Assembly (NCBI GenBank): GCA_015179125.1
Contig: WHVA01000132.1
Location: 62,001 to 126,000 of the forward strand
Origin: Gautieria morchelliformis
Taxonomy: Eukaryota; Basidiomycota; Agaricomycetes; Gomphales; Gomphaceae
Direction: 5' to 3'
Length of the DNA: 64,000 nt
Part shown: piece by piece, positions 47,264 through 58,147 of the stretch
Layout: each line of letters opens with the position of its first letter
Numbering within the stretch: position 1 is the first letter of the stretch
Program-made: the position numbers and the translations under genes
The notes under the pieces: model-generated
What the model was told of the DNA's origin: nothing
The model's database searches: none
The model's input: the letters and a program-made list of their open reading frames with translations, nothing else

Positions 47264-48506
47264 TGTCAAGATTGGTTTTTAGGCGTTAATATCGTGTATT
47301 AGTGAACACGGCAAATGCCCGAATAACTTGTGCGAATAAGTATGCCGTTCGGCGAATAGATGAACCAATGAATTTTCACGAGGTAAGAGGGTTTCCCGAA
47401 CGGGGCTCACCCTATCTACAGTCGTAGCGAAATAGCCCGTGGCACTTGACGATGTAACGTGCAAGGCCTCACGGAAGGGCTGTCTAAGTCTCGACAATCC
47501 CTTCGCCAACAGCACAGAAAATGGTTCGAAGGCTAAGGTAACGAAGATGAAGTATGAGAACTCACCAGTGATGCCTACGTCCTCTGCTAGTCGAAGATGG
47601 AAATCTCCAAGAGAAGGCTTAAGACGATGACCACAGCGAGGTCAAATTTGCACAAGATGAATGACGTATGATAATTGAACTGGGGAATATACATGCGAAT
47701 GTAAACTACTTATATCGAATGCTCGTAAGGCATCAGCGAATAGGAAAGAGGCCGTCGCGAACCAGGGTTGGATAGGGGTGCGCAGTCATGATACTAAGCA
47801 GATGGAATAAACATACAATAGAGTGAGGGAAGGGTGCGAACATGAAACGACGGAGAGTAAAGGTGGTGAAGGCATTCATGAACAAAACCATGTCTTGGGA
47901 CCCGCATACATGCTACCCTGCACGGACTCTTCGTCTACTGGGTTGATCCCGCACGACCTACGGAAGGGACGTCCTGCGAACACACTTTGGCCATATGAAC
48001 ACCCAAAGGGGTTGGATTAAGAAGGTGATGGGGTTAGTGATGAACCATCTTGCCGGGTAAATGGTATTGATTGTTCTTTGATGGCGTGCCTGCTGGTGAA
48101 ATGCGCGAGCAGAGAATAGCGGTTTGGAAAAATGCAAGGAATGGCGAACAGGAATGACATAGGGGAGAAGTGGTTGAAGTGGAGGACAAAGCCGAGCGAA
48201 CATGGGAGAGGAGTGGCGAAAGGGGAAATGGGGATAACAAGGTCCAGGAAATACACAAGTCCTGACAGTCCGATCATAGGAACACCATCGAAAGAAGGTT
48301 GAGCAGAGGAGGTGATAGGCCCAGTGATGACTGCTAAGTTAGTTCAGGGACGTAGATCGTGCTTCGACGGCGTGGCCATGGTAAATGGCGCGAACAGCGA
48401 GGATCGGCTTCCGAACATGGCAAGGGCAGTCGGAACGAACACAAAGGTGGGGTGAGAAAATAGGAGAACTGAGCATCTGAGTATGGGAAATAAACGCGTC
48501 ATGACA
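47264..48506. mobile_element. LTR-like element X, copy 2 (fossil)
   Basis: 1243 bp beginning TGTCAAGATTGG and ending TCATGACA, flanked on both sides by ATTTC (47259-47263 and 48507-48511), a 5-bp target duplication. It is inserted in the gag of the copia relic. TG...CA ends, a 5-bp duplication and lack of genes mark it as a solo LTR. Copy 1 is at 31436-32457. Confidence 0.85.
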
Positions 48507-48806
48507 ATTTCCTTCCTTGCCTTCTTGTCCTTTTTCTTCCATTCAGCGATCGCCTGTCTCTCTGCCACTGTTATTCTCCTTGGATCGGCCCGTTCCGGTT
48601 CTGCCTCGGTGCTGCTGGTCACATCCCAAAGTTCTTGGTCATCCAAGATCCATTCAAGGCGGCGGCGCCATGCAGCATAGTTGTCCCCATTCAGCGGGTC
48701 AACTCTGTATGTATTAACTGTGCCGGCAAGAGACATTGTTGGTCGATTTGTTACTGATGTAGAAGTTCGATATAATAGATATTAGTTACGGCCGGGGCCC
48801 ATAACC

Positions 48807-49035
48807 TATAGGTCGAAGTAGAATAATAGTCCGGGGTAGATTCAATGTCTAGCAGTGACCTTCAGTCGCTGCCTTAAATACATAGAAGCCGGTACTAATT
48901 ATAAGTCATTCCTTTGTCTATTCTACCTTGTTCTCTTTTTCCCTTGTTCCTCCTACCCGTTCCTCCTTTGTCTATATACGTGAGTGTGACGCGTCAGCGC
49001 ACCGAAGTGCCGCCCAGGATCCCCAGATCCCAACA
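48807..49035 (-). repeat. Copia LTR, 5' copy
   Basis: 229 bp, pair of 44937-45165. It lies upstream of gag on the minus strand. Confidence 0.9.
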
Positions 49036-49040
49036 ACCCT

Positions 49041-49619
49041 CAGGCTGAGAGAGAGACTGTACCGAAGGACATTGCACGGTCAGCGTATTACCAGGTGAGA
49101 ATTCACTTCATCGCTCACCTAATAGCGAAGAAGGAGAAAAATGAGAACATGAGTGTGTTAATGGCACATGCACAAGAAATTTGATATGTCGGTCAGGTAA
49201 GGCCGCAGCCACCCTTAGCTGCTGAGAAAGATATCGCATCGAGTGTCATTCCATGGTATGAGCATCCCAAGTGCAAATTGACCCAGTGAGAAGGCGGTGA
49301 AAGACTAGGGCTCAGCGCTGCACCGTATACGTGTACAGCCGTACATTGTACGGTGGCATTACGGCCTCATCCGTACCGTATGTTGGGCTGCTAGAACCCC
49401 GAAGGTACGCGTTGCAGTACCAGTTCATCGGGTCTTTCAGAAAGACCCGATGAGCACTAGTGACTGCAACCGACCCACATCCCTATTTCGCCCTGGAGGG
49501 ATGATGACATAAGCGGCATCCGAGAATTCTGAGAATTCGGTACCAACATCTTTGCGGATGATTCAGCGGGTTGTTTTTCCCATGGGGGATTGCCACACAG
49601 AATTATCCCCAACACAACC
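49041..49619. other. Spacer between copia relic and copy C
   Basis: No gene. It contains the short repeat at 49125-49215 related to 44830-44936, and a strong hairpin at 49425-49453. Confidence 0.5.
49425..49453. repeat. Perfect 13-bp hairpin
   Basis: TCATCGGGTCTTT, loop CAG, AAAGACCCGATGA. A perfect stem with a 3-nt loop in otherwise featureless DNA. Confidence 0.95.
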
Positions 49620-49724
49620 ACTAGAGTAAGGGCCGATACCGGCAGTCCCCTTGCACTGGAATTGAGCAGGACGGTGAACATTTGGCTAATTAATTTACAG
49701 ACAAAGGCTATGTGACTAAGAACA

Positions 49725-50220
49725 TTATGCGTGAATCTTTTTCTTAGGGCTCGTTGAAGGGCCATCCCTTATATTCTTCCTTTTCATGGGAGATGCAACC
49801 GGAGGTTTTGGGGGAGATATGATCAACATCTCGCGAATCACGGGTATGCTCATGGCCTTAGCGCTCCTACCAGCGAATACCCAGCTCGTGAGGGCGAAGT
49901 GCACCTCCACGACGGCCCCTTTTAGCAATCTATCGTACTGGGACGGTACGATAGGGTCTCCGTTGACGTCGAAGGCGGGGAGGGGAGAAATGTCGTGCAT
50001 GTGTTTCACAGTGTTCATTGCATCTCTTGCGGCATCGGTCACAGGCCAAGTAGCGAAGCTGAAAGGGTCTTTTAGAATACGAGTCAGGCACGTGTACCTT
50101 CAACAAAGCAATGAGGTCATACCTTGGTCATCATCATCGGTTGAATGCGTGGCTGGGCGAACACCACACGAGTTACGCTTATCTTTGTAGTATGAAGTTG
50201 GGAAACTGACCGTTGACTTC
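49725..50220 (-). CDS. Conserved fungal hypothetical, partial (copy C)
   Basis: Minus-strand homologue of the gene at 21381-21878. The long exon (about 49725-50085) reads LKDPFSFATWPVTDAARDAM, DVNGDPIVPSQYDRLLKGAV, VEVHFALTSWVFAGRSAKAM and PVIREMLIISPPKPPVASPM, and continues into a longer lysine-rich tail (KRKNIRDG...KKKIHA) than copy A. In the preceding exon (near 50115-50170) one base fewer than in copy A would shift the frame if the same splice sites are used, so this copy may be damaged or spliced differently. Function unknown. Confidence 0.45.
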
Positions 50221-50694
50221 ACTGCCGCCTTCACGACCGTCAGGACAAGCTCTTCACGCAACATCCAAGCAAATTCTTGAGGGTAGAAGACCAGTGGTTG
50301 GAGAAATTGGACACAGAAACAAGACAGTGGTGGGAGGACAGAAGACAGAGAAGCGTAAGCAATGAGGACAGATAAAGAGAAGAGGAAAGGAAAAATATCT
50401 CACTGTCATGTAACGCGCAAGCCCCAGGTAAGGACACGAGAGAAAGCAATAAAAGAGACACAAAGTTATAAGTAGCGGGGAAATAACTACAAGGCACAAA
50501 GACTTATTATCAGCATGCATGCCATTGCGGGGAGGCTTACATAGGCCAGTAAAACGGTGCAGGTAAAGATCCGAGTACCAAAACGAGGACAAGTCTACAG
50601 TTTCAATGATCATGGATAACAGTAAATGAACTGTAAATAGACAATGTGGTAGTAGCGCAGGACAAACAAGAGCTGTAGGAAACGGACACGGATC

Positions 50695-51030
50695 AAAAAT
50701 AAGGGACGAAAGAGGACAGTCGAACGACGAACCTGCAGACGCACCCGGAAATAACGAGACTTTTCAAAACTACCTTGAAATCAGAAAGAAATCCGTAGGA
50801 GGGGGATACGATCCATAGTTGAACCATTGGAATGTTGAGGAGTGGGCACGACATTAGGACACTCAAGAAAAGACCCTGCAGACACACCCGGAAATAAGGA
50901 GACATTTGCAACACCACCATGAAAAGAGAAAGAAAGCCGCAGGAGGGGGACAGGAACAGTACCTGAATGATTGGAATGTTGGGGAGAGGCCACGACAATA
51001 GGACACTTAAGAAAATCGCACGAAGAGAGA
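50695..51030. repeat. 143-bp tandem repeat, about 2.3 units
   Basis: cctgcagacgcacccggaaa at 50732 recurs as cctgcagacacacccggaaa at 50875, with the rest of the 143-bp unit (aggagggggat/c..., ggaatgttg, gacattaggacact) also repeated and a partial third unit after 50990. It lies in the spacer of copy C. Confidence 0.85.
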
Positions 51031-52138
51031 CACGTATGACACGCAAGTATGAGCAAAAGTAGGCCGTGCCGACGCGGCAAGGGGCACTAATGCACGTGCC
51101 CATGTGCCTGGTGCCTGCAGCTATCCCACGATTTTCCAGTGGGAGAGCCCTAGCAGAGCAAGGGGATGTAGTGGTCGGCTATATCAGCATGAGCGCCGAC
51201 ATCACCTACAGCACCCGAGCTATATCCTAACGTCATCACCCATAGAGATATCTCGCCGCTCAGAATCTCCCGTCTCCGATCTATGGATCAAGGTACCGTG
51301 CAAAGAACTGTTGCGAAATTCAATGGTCGTATGTGGTAACGCTGTTCATGTTTGACGGTGAACCCTAGGTGAGCTTCTTACCGGTGTGCAACACTGCAAA
51401 GGCAGCTACTCTATAGACATCAGCCTGATTCACGACAGCTAGGTTGTTTTTCGCATAGGTTCCATCATCCAGGGTCACGGCAGGGCGCATCTCTACATCA
51501 CCGCTTCAGCCGTTTCGTCGACACCACTGTGTCAAGGATAGGATGGCGTCGGGCACCACATAGTAATTAAACAGTCTGTTCAGAAAACCAATGCTAATGA
51601 ATTACATAGGATTTTCTTCATACTGCCATATCATGCAAACAATATGTGATCTGTTACTGAGATTATCCAACATCGCTGTAGAATTAAACCCCCCCCCCCC
51701 CTCCAAAGATTGATCTCGCCATTCTAGGTTCGTGATTCTTCTCCCTACCTCGTGTTGCCATCTTACCCACCATCATAGGTTGGAGGCCGCAATGGAGGGC
51801 GATGCCAATGGTTCTGCATTATTTGCAACGCCAGGTTTTTATTTGGCGTTAGGTTGATACTCACATTCTAGGTCGACAAGGACTGCTGATTGTTCTTACA
51901 TGCTGTTTGATGTCACGTTGCTTCAACGGATCTCTGAGATCCTTCCGAATAAATTCGAACCTAATAAACCCACTGCACTCAAACGCCGAAACACCGGCAG
52001 CCCGGGACAGTGACGGACCCTGGCGGCTCGGGCGGCTAACCATGTATTACATGGCTGAATTGGTTCTACACAGGATAATACTCTGTCAGAACCGTCCCCC
52101 TGGCAGATCGCGATTTGCTTCGCCACCAAGAGAGTATA
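51031..52138. other. Upstream spacer of copy C
   Basis: Colinear with parts of 22470-23980 in copy A. No gene is supported. Confidence 0.5.
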
Positions 52139-52932
52139 CAGTCGACTCCCTCCTAACGCATACCCCTCGGGATAGCCCCAAAGGTATGTGTTTTCAGGGA
52201 GTATGGGGTGTTGGAGTCAGGGTCGATAAGCGGAGAACGCAGGGCCAAGTAGGTTAGGGGAAGGATTTATCATCGTCTAGTAAAATAGTATTACTGGCCT
52301 CGGTCAAGTTTGACCGAGGCCCTATATCTACTCGCTCCACAATCGCTAACCCCTCAGTGAACTGACCGTTCACTGAGGTACGTGCCCCCATCCCATTATG
52401 TATCCTAATGGTATACTTACTATCATGTAGGCTTCATTACTATTAGGTAGAGTACTTATATATACTCAGTGAACTGACCGTTCACTGAGGCTTCATTACT
52501 ATTAGTACTGCGCATAACCGCTACATGGGGTACTCGAGAGACGGCTTATTGGCGCCTGTCTAAGCGCGCAAAATTTGGGTTCATTAAATAATTTATTTAT
52601 GTAGTTTACACACATTCTATACCAGCATGTGACATGTGATGTGTCGGGTACTGAATCAGCTGTCCAGCCGCTGACCAAGAATCTTATTTGAGCTTAGCAG
52701 CCATGCCGGCCTTGCCAGTTTCGGATGGATTACATAATAAAATTTCCTATTTTGGTGCTACAATGGGGTAATCATAACCCATGCCTAAGGTAAATAATGC
52801 AAAATATGCATGGGGTATGGCCTATGGGTTATACTCACCAAATCCCTGCAAACCAACTCGGGAAATCCAAAAACGTATGGCCTTTCAGGGAGTATGGGTT
52901 ATACCTGGTATGCATTAGGAGGGAGTCGACTG
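52139..52932. mobile_element. TA-flanked inverted-repeat element (794 bp)
   Basis: Terminal inverted repeats of about 26 bp start CAGTCGACTCCCTCCTAA on each strand with one mismatch inside. TA flanks both sides (52137-52138 and 52933-52934), and copy A has the empty site (gagagtatactgtg at about 23960). The CAGT start and TA duplication fit pogo/Tc1-type elements. There is no transposase. Inside are a near-perfect palindrome at 52297-52320 and two copies of another (ctcagtgaac-tgacc-gttcactgag at 52353 and 52465). It sits about 135 bp upstream of the DUF6533 copy C start codon. Confidence 0.9.
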
Positions 52933-53066
52933 TACTGTGAAAATACGTGAACCTGGCCGCGCCCATGGCTAGACTCTTATATATATCCTCTTTCTGGGGT
53001 CTGCTACTCTAACCTCAAATTGTTTAATCTTACTCGTCACTGGCAGCACACTGTATTGCTTGTATC

Positions 53067-54848
53067 ATGTCTCAATCGCTTGCCTCCGTCATCCAGGCAC
53101 GTTCAGACAAGTAAGCACATACTCCGTTAAACGACGTACAGAAATTCAATACCTAACCTAGCTTTACGATGACCTCTGTCTCCATCGCGGCACTTGGTAT
53201 GTGCACATGTCCTTGTGTAATTCCATAATTTACATGCCCTAATCACACAGCACTTCTCATTTTCGACACTCTTATTACACTGCCAACTGAAATCAGGTAC
53301 ATTTGGTGCAAGAACGTCAAAATCGGGACCATTCTCTACATACTCGCTCGTTACCCAAGCATGGTTTTACTTCTTATTGATCTATACAACCACTTCCCGG
53401 GTGTGTCCCTTCAGGTGCGTTTTTATGGCCCCACTGCGTAACACGTGTACTGACTTCCATGAGTATCTAGTACAGTTTTTCACGCCTTATGATGAAGCAA
53501 CGTAGACTCATATATTTAAAGGACATGTAATGATCTAACTCGCCTAGTTGGTGTTCTGTATATCCCCATTTGGGCTGGAATGCAAGGTGATTGTTGATAA
53601 CCATATATTTCTCAAGTAATTAACATCTTTCACATATCTAGGCCTTCTGCTTGCCCGTGCCTATGCTATCTCCGCCCAGAATAAAATTGTCTTGGGAGTT
53701 CTCGGGCCACTTAGTCTTGGTGTTCTAATAACCCAAGCGGTATGCCCTCATCCAGACATTGTAGAATGACTTATATTAATGTCGTCGGATGTAGTACATG
53801 TGCATTATTTCCCGCTGCCCTACTAGTGGACCACAGAATACATGGACTTTGTCAGTACTGACTATGACATTCCCTCTGGATCATGCTAACTAACTCTCCA
53901 GGTGTACGAGATCCTGTACTCTGAATTTATTTGGCTTGTCTCTGAGTGCTTTCTTGACAGTGAATACCATCATCGATATTGATGAAATCCTTATTGAGAC
54001 TGGAGATGTGATAGTGCTCATTCTGAGCACAATTGAAACCTTGATGCTTTGGAATAAAGGTGAAAGTTGGGATAAGGAATCACTTATGAATTTATTGATA
54101 TACCAAGGTATGTATATTTGCTGTTTACTGGATCATAACTGACTTACATGAAAGGTTTTATCGGATTTGGGTATAATGTGTTTTTCCTATGATACTTCAT
54201 GTATTTGATTCATCATCAGATTTGCGCTTACAACTAGTTTGGCTACTGCCATCACATCTAGGGTATTGTTACTTTTACTGTTGTTGAGCTTACGGACCAT
54301 CCCAAGCGTTTGTATTTCAGGTATTGAGGGTGAGTACGACCTTGATTATAATAAGAAAACTGCTAACTTAAGCTCTTTGATGGTAAATAGCCAAGCCTCA
54401 GCCTCATCGTAGTCATTCTTCAGATGAGGTAGAATCTGACCAGGTTAGCGAGGCATAATTACACTGATACTGCACATACAGTTTGATACCAATTATCATC
54501 TGCCGGTTCCATCTGACTCTCCAAGCGAGACACGATCGCCTCAATAGCCCTGCCTCCTTGCCCACTATTTCATTTGCCAGCTTCCGAGCAGCCACTCAGA
54601 GCGTTCACGATAATATAAGGGTGGAATTTGGGAATCCACCTTTGAGTCGGTCTCGTATCGCTGAGACCTGGGAGGACGAGACAGATACGCAGGAAAACCG
54701 GCAATCAACTGAGGAGATTGGAGCAAGTGGATATACAGGAAATGTAGACACTGCGGGGACCAGTGTGTCCAGTGAGCATTTGATGTCTCTTTCAGCCCTT
54801 GGATTAATTACTCTGCATGCAGGACCTGAACATATGGCAGAGGCTTGA
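53067..54848 (+). CDS. DUF6533 multi-pass membrane protein (copy C)
   Basis: ATG at 53067, exon 1 ends 53110; exons 2 and 3 match copy A in position and frame and encode FTMTSVSIAALALLIFDTLI and TLPTEIRYIWCKNVKIG, then TILYILARYPSMVLLLIDLY. A later exon gives LLARAYAISAQNKIVLGVLG. The late helix reads ILIETGDVIVLILSTIETLM and LWNKG. The final exon (about 54483-54848) begins IPIIICRFHLTLQARHDRLN, with an acidic tail ending GPEHMAEA. As in A and B the middle exons are not fully resolved. Of the three it differs most upstream, where a 794-bp element replaces the promoter-proximal sequence beyond -135. Family role as for copy A. Confidence 0.63.
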
Positions 54849-56964
54849 TGACAGCGTTATAGTTAGCGCATCACGGCCGCAGTCCAACACAAACCGCCAA
54901 TAGCCAAAATGGTCCTCACAGTGACCAACTCATTCTCGTAGTTTGATAGTATCACAGCGCTTCCCCTCCCCCACCACCCCCTCCGTAGAAGATATATTAC
55001 TGGTTCACTTCAAGGATGTTGGTAGTCAGTTCACAGTGTGCACTGAGATCGAGGGACTCTAGCTGGAGAGAGAGCCGTGGAGACGGCTTAGGCTGATCGC
55101 CAGTGAGTGCACGTGGTGGTGCGTCGCGCTTGAGAGCCTGAGATCTTCATTTGGTCTGAAGAAGTAGGGTTCAGTTATCTCATTTGTCAACGCCACGACA
55201 TGGTGAGACATGAGACTATCGCTGTTTTGAGTCATCTCACGTTGCACCCGACCCCCGACACTCACTGATCACCGCCTCCCTCGTGTGATCTTGTGGGTTT
55301 GGGAATGGGTTCGTACAGCCCCGAATGTGTTTGGTCTGTGAAGGGAGGACCTTGGTCGACCCTCGTACGATCCAGACTCTACGTTGCCTGAGGATGAATG
55401 GGTGCCGCAAATGAAAACTTCACCAGGTGCCACCGAGTCAAGCAATCCCACTGCTCGTGCCAGTTTCGCCCCAACAACTCCAATCATGTGCATGCCGTAT
55501 TGAGATATGCGCTCCAGTACGCCGTTGCATTGCAATGCGCACAAATATTACCAGATTGATTCAGCAATAACGCACTACTTACAGTATTGCTCTCAGCGCA
55601 CCCACGGAAGATGAACCCGTGGTTTCAACCTGAGTTACACGAGGGAGACGCACCCGACGGATTCTGAGCGTAATACCAAGACTACTATTCCAGAGGGCAT
55701 CCTAAGAAGTTTGGACTTTTTGAGTTGTTTTTGATAAATCATTTGGATATGGCGTTATACACCGACGGATTCTGAGCGTAATACCAAGACTACTTACTAT
55801 TCCAGGGGGCATCCTATACTGATGACAACTTCCGTTGGGTGTCTTGAATTTTTGGATTTTGGAGTTGTTTTTTGATGGGACATTTGGAATAATATGGAGT
55901 TATACAACGCAACGCGAGATCATGGCGGGACCTCACAGGACACGAGGCTACTAGCAGTGACCAATCGACAACCGACAGCCCAGGCTAGGATATGCCAGTG
56001 GAGCAGTGGAGCGTTCTTGTTACATAATTATATCTCAGTGCGTTGGTTGGTCTTGTCAGTGGAGTAGGTTCGGGCTGCATGATGCCACGATGAAGGTGCC
56101 ACTAGTGATCCAATTGAGGTAATTAAGTAAGACTGAATAGAACGTGAAGCAGAGGACAGCATGCAGGGTCGGACAATGCCAGCCTGACTAGAATACATTT
56201 CGTTGGTGCGGACTCGGAGTCGAATATTTATTTATGGAGAAAAAAAAGGCTTCACCTAAGTACGGATAAGACGCGCATAAATATAATTACCATCGTGCCT
56301 CGAGAAACTCGCATTACCGTAAAGTGTCCAAAATGTCTCGGAGAATAAGTATGTCGAGCATCATCTCGAGCATCACTCATAATAAGTTAATTTCTGACGA
56401 AAACACACGATTCTTGCGTCTGCAGATGCTCTCCGCTTCAAGCATCTGACGGTACCGTGACTGACACCAATCACAGACAAGCCGCCAGGTTATAGACACC
56501 GACTCACCAACAATGGAGAGAGATATAACCAAAGCGGTCAGAAGGCGATATCACCGCGTCCGAAAGTCTTCATACCGGCTCAATCGTGCACGCCAACAAA
56601 CAGAATGAAGATACAGGACCCCATCAAATCAAGAGGTTGCGAAAAGCACGTGCACAGCGAGAGATCCAATCAATATATACATGCCACTACGTATTACGTA
56701 CCACGTACCAGCCACCGGGGACACCCCCGTCCTGGGCCCTGGGCCATGCACCAGGAAGACGGGGGGGGAGGGGGGGTTTATTATGTATGCCCAATCAATC
56801 AATCAATCATCACGAGTTCAAGAGTCAGCACCGCAGGGCCAGTGCCCAAGCAAGCAGCTCTGGACAAGAGGCCCCAAGACCAACGAAGATGGGAGCGCTC
56901 CGGCAGAAAGGTGCGTGGGTCGAGCGTCGGCGGGCGGGCGGCGTCGCCTCTCGGCCTCGCGGCC
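54849..56964. other. Spacer after copy C
   Basis: To 56290 this is the shared 3' flank of the DUF6533 segments. It contains an internal short duplication (cacccgacggattctgagcg at about 55653 and 55760). From 56290 to 56964 it is unduplicated, with no gene recognised. A G run lies at 56760-56776. Confidence 0.5.
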
Positions 56965-58147
56965 TCACAGCCGCTTTAGGGCCTTCTTCTTCTTTTCGAC
57001 GCCCCCGGCCACGACGCTGCTGACCCGCTTTCCCGACGTCTTCCCGCCGCTGGCGGCGGCGGGGGCGGCGGGGTCACTCGCACCGGGGGCCGGGCCGATA
57101 TTGCTCGACGGCTGGAGCACCGTCGACGCGGCCGGGCTCGGCGGGAGGATAGTGCTTGTGCTCGTGACGGGGGAGGCGTTCACGGAGGGCTGGAACGGGG
57201 TGATGGGGACGGAAGGCGGGGGAGAGGAGGCTTTGGTGAGGCTCGCGATGACGGAGGGCGCCTTTGCGGACGGGGGCGGTGCTTGGTTGCTTGGAGAGGG
57301 CGATGTCCGTGGGGATGCCGGGGTGGGAGATGGGGGCGTTGATGGAGGGTCTGTGCGGGAGGTGGATGCGCGCGGCGGTGACGGTGATGGCGTGTCGAAT
57401 TCAACGGGTCGAACCTGTAGGTGGATGAATCGTCAGACGGTGCGATAGCAGACAGTAACCCCGCAGACCTTCGGCTGGGCATGCACTTCGCAAATGAGCC
57501 TCGCACGCTTCTCAAAGGCGCTGTAGTCCTCTAAGAGAAGCTTCCCCGCCTCCTCGTCCAGCGCAGACTCCGGGTTTGGATATATGAGCAGACATTTGAT
57601 GGTGACGAGGATGTGCGAAATGCCAAAGGACGGCTGCCAATCCTTCTTCAACGTGTTGACGCATATCTCGCCCGATGCCGAGACATTCGGGTGGAAGAGC
57701 TTTGTGGTAAAATGGCCTGTGCCACAGAGGACAATTGAGCTCCCAACGCGCTACAGAACGTGTCACGTGACGTACATTTTGGCGGCGCGGTGGGGAAGTC
57801 ATCTGTGAAGGCGAATTTGACACGGAAGTAACCGCCTTCATATGGGGTGCCGGCTGGATGAGAGTGCAGCAGCGGAATTCACGTGAAAGGCACGAGATAC
57901 GAGATGGAGGCAGGTGGGGTCAATGGGGGTAATATCGTGGAGGATGTGCAGACAGACCTGGGCCTTCGATGATGCCGGTGAGGTCGAGCATGTTCGCCTC
58001 GTTTGGGGATATTCGGATGCCCTCTGGGGGATCCTGGCGCAGCTGGATTATCTCGCGGACGAGCTGACGCGTGACCTGCGGCGAGGGCTACTCGCAGGGC
58101 AAGGGTTGACGGGTGGCGCAACACAGAACGCGGGGATCACATACCAT
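56965..58147 (-). CDS. UBE2S: Ubiquitin-conjugating enzyme E2 S
   Basis: Seen: five exons on the minus strand, 58145-58147, 57958-58075, 57776-57853, 57469-57716 and 56965-57414, introns 69, 104, 59 and 54 nt, frame kept; 298 residues. The first exon holds only the ATG, followed at once by a donor; the preceding frame has a stop. The UBC fold reads [40 protein letters not shown], the HPN motif in [20 protein letters not shown] with the active-site Cys in EICVN, and [21 protein letters not shown] long Pro/Ser-rich linker of about 140 residues leads to a basic C-terminus ending KKKKALKRL. Known: UBE2S builds K11-linked ubiquitin chains with the anaphase-promoting complex, and its extreme C-terminal basic-Leu tail (RRL in animals) docks on that complex. 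The preserved tail strongly supports orthology. Confidence 0.92.

Larger units (their letters stand above)
44937..49035 (-). mobile_element. Copia relic with both LTRs (fossil)
   Basis: Ty1/copia fossil on the minus strand, bounded by two 229-bp LTRs (44937-45165 and 48807-49035) and a 5-bp target duplication ACCCT on both sides (44932-44936 and 49036-49040). The LTRs differ at about 2 percent of sites, so insertion is fairly recent. Inside the right LTR is a ttatgggccc motif as in other basidiomycete copia elements. Parts: gag (start near 48736, continuing below 47259 with a zinc knuckle CHNCGKLGHYVKDC near 46790), protease (DWLADSAATTHI near 46610), a glyoxal-oxidase-like gene fragment, and an RNase H-like end (GGSIAWSSMNQHTVAI near 45350). 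Integrase and reverse transcriptase were not recognised, so the element is broken or non-autonomous. A second element (47264-48506) is inserted in gag. Confidence 0.85.
49620..56290. repeat. Segmental duplication, copy C
   Basis: Similarity to copy A begins at actagagtaaggg (49619-49631; 21202 in A) and runs through the hypothetical gene, the DUF6533 gene and its 3' flank to about 56290. The AKR1 part is absent. It carries its own 794-bp inverted-repeat element upstream of the DUF6533 gene. Confidence 0.8.

Noticed and set aside
50693-51103. A 136-codon hydrophobic minus-strand frame with an internal 48-residue repeat
   Set aside because: It simply reads the 143-bp tandem repeat; 143 is not a multiple of three and no family matches.
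56997-57440. A long plus-strand frame opposite the UBE2S linker
   Set aside because: It is the antisense shadow of the Pro/Ser-rich linker exon.
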